Source: Gammaproteobacteria bacterium
GTDB taxonomy: Bacteria; Pseudomonadota; Gammaproteobacteria; CAJXQU01
DNA length: 6,952 nucleotides
Reading direction: 5' to 3'
Assembly: GCA_026984275.1 (NCBI GenBank)
Contig: JALSSM010000441.1
Location: forward strand, 1-6,952
Within the stretch, counting starts at the first letter, position 1, and every line of letters starts with the position of its first letter. The notes below the pieces were generated by a model. It was not told the DNA's origin. It searched no databases and was given only the letters and a program-made list of their open reading frames with translations. The translations under genes were made by a program, and so were the position numbers. This document shows positions 6,001 to 6,952 of the stretch, one piece after another.

Positions 6001-6952
6001 TTACTGTTGACTCCAACCACCACCTCCAGGGGTATGGATTTCAAGCCGATCGCCTGTTTCCACATCCATGACTGTTTTGCCGGGTATTTGACGATTATTC
6101 AACAGGTTAAGTCCACAAAGACCCGCTTCAGCATCGCCAGATCCCCAGGGCTGTTTCGTACGTCGTTCGGTTAACAGGCTGACTGTTGTATTATCCAGAA
6201 ACTGATATTCTCTGATCAGACCATCACCACCCGGAAAGAAACCGTTGCCTCCTGAGTTTTTTCGAATGGCATACTGAATAATGTGCAGCGGAAACGTCAT
6301 TTCAAGAACTTCAACAGGGGTATTTAGCGTGTTTGTCATATGGGTTTGCACAGCACTGAATCCAGATCCGTGTTTATTGGCACCCATACCACCGCCCAGT
6401 GTTTCATAATAAGCCCAGTTTCCTGAACCCATGGCGATATTATTCATACTCCCCTGGCTAGCAGCGGGAATTTGATCAGGGATAGCCTGAGCCAATGCAC
6501 CCAGAATGACGTCAACTATTCGAGTACTTGTTTCGACATTTCCTGCAGCGACAGCAGCAGGGAATGTTGCATTAACAAGACTACCTTCTGGAGCGTTGAG
6601 TTTTATTGGACGAAAACAACCTTCACATGCGGGTGTGTTATCAGGCATCAAACAGTAAAAAACATAATAGACGGCTGCTGCCGTAACGGAGAGCGGGCAA
6701 TTTATATTACCCGTTAACTGATCTGCCGTGCCTGAGAAATCAACCTCAAATGTATTTTGGAAGCAACTTACAGTGACAGAAACAGGAATATTCGTTTGCC
6801 CTTGTCCATCATCATCCATAAAGTCTGTGAAGCAGTATTTTCCATCCGGTATGTCTTTCAAACGGCTTAATGCCAATTTTTCAGCATAATGATTAAGCTC
6901 AATGAGTCCATTATTCCATTGCCGAATTCCTGATTTGTTCATCAGATCGCCA
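6001..6952 (-). CDS. hydantoinase B/5-oxoprolinase family protein, C-terminal part
   Basis: This family hydrolyses cyclic amides such as hydantoins or 5-oxoproline in an ATP-dependent way, usually as the B subunit with an A subunit encoded alongside. The frame runs open from the window edge (GDLMNKSG at the start) to TAA at 6003-6001, giving 317 residues; full B subunits exceed 500. The Met at 6942 is therefore internal. Family motifs seen in order are PDGKY, FMDDDG, DFSGT, GNVETSTR, MNNIAMG, YYETLGGGMGA, THMTNT, the Gly-rich GGNGFFPGGDG, SLLTERR, GDRLEI and the terminal PGGGGW typical of the family C-terminus. The true substrate cannot be read from this fragment: hydantoinase, 5-oxoprolinase and related activities share these motifs. 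The N-terminal part and any A subunit lie beyond the window. There is no frameshift in the visible part. Confidence 0.9.
   Translation of the reverse strand, partial: GDLMNKSGIRQWNNGLIELNHYAEKLALSRLKDIPDGKYCFTDFMDDDGQGQTNIPVSVTVSCFQNTFEVDFSGTADQLTGNINCPLSVTAAAVYYVFYCLMPDNTPACEGCFRPIKLNAPEGSLVNATFPAAVAAGNVETSTRIVDVILGALAQAIPDQIPAASQGSMNNIAMGSGNWAYYETLGGGMGANKHGSGFSAVQTHMTNTLNTPVEVLEMTFPLHIIQYAIRKNSGGNGFFPGGDGLIREYQFLDNTTVSLLTERRTKQPWGSGDAEAGLCGLNLLNNRQIPGKTVMDVETGDRLEIHTPGGGGWSQQ

Noticed and set aside
6472..6717. 81-codon plus-strand open frame opposite the hydantoinase B-family gene
   Set aside because: Cys/Thr-rich shadow translation with no family features; the minus-strand frame is continuous and conserved.

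Overview
The window is a conserved housekeeping block from a gammaproteobacterium of moderate, slightly AT-rich composition. The gene order carB-greA-rlmE-ftsH-glmM and the close similarity of every product to Escherichia coli proteins point to that class. The layout resembles pseudomonads and many free-living or sulfur- and methane-oxidising lineages more than Enterobacterales, where carAB is not beside greA. I cannot name a genus from sequence alone.

Plus strand, 1-5498: the 3' end of carB (pyrimidine and arginine precursor synthesis), greA (transcript cleavage factor), rlmE (23S rRNA 2'-O-methyltransferase), ftsH (membrane AAA+ protease) and glmM (phosphoglucosamine mutase, for UDP-GlcNAc). 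carB, greA and rlmE overlap by a few bases and look translationally coupled. ftsH follows after 69 bases that hold a hairpin just before its ribosome binding site. glmM follows after a 186-base AT-rich gap with candidate promoter elements flanked by two inverted copies of a 13-base dyad. Neighbours often seen in this block (yhbY, folP, secG/tpiA) are absent from their usual places.

Minus strand, 5602-6952: grxD (monothiol CGFS glutaredoxin, iron-sulfur cluster handling) faces glmM across a hairpin that can terminate both transcripts. Upstream of it is the C-terminal part of a hydantoinase B/5-oxoprolinase-family protein whose 5' end lies outside the window.

No mobile element, CRISPR array, tRNA, rRNA or defence-type system is visible, and all the genes belong to known families. 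The best second-look items are the start of rlmE, where the codon aligned with the E. coli start is ACG behind a good Shine-Dalgarno and overlapping the greA stop, and the inverted repeat pair upstream of glmM.
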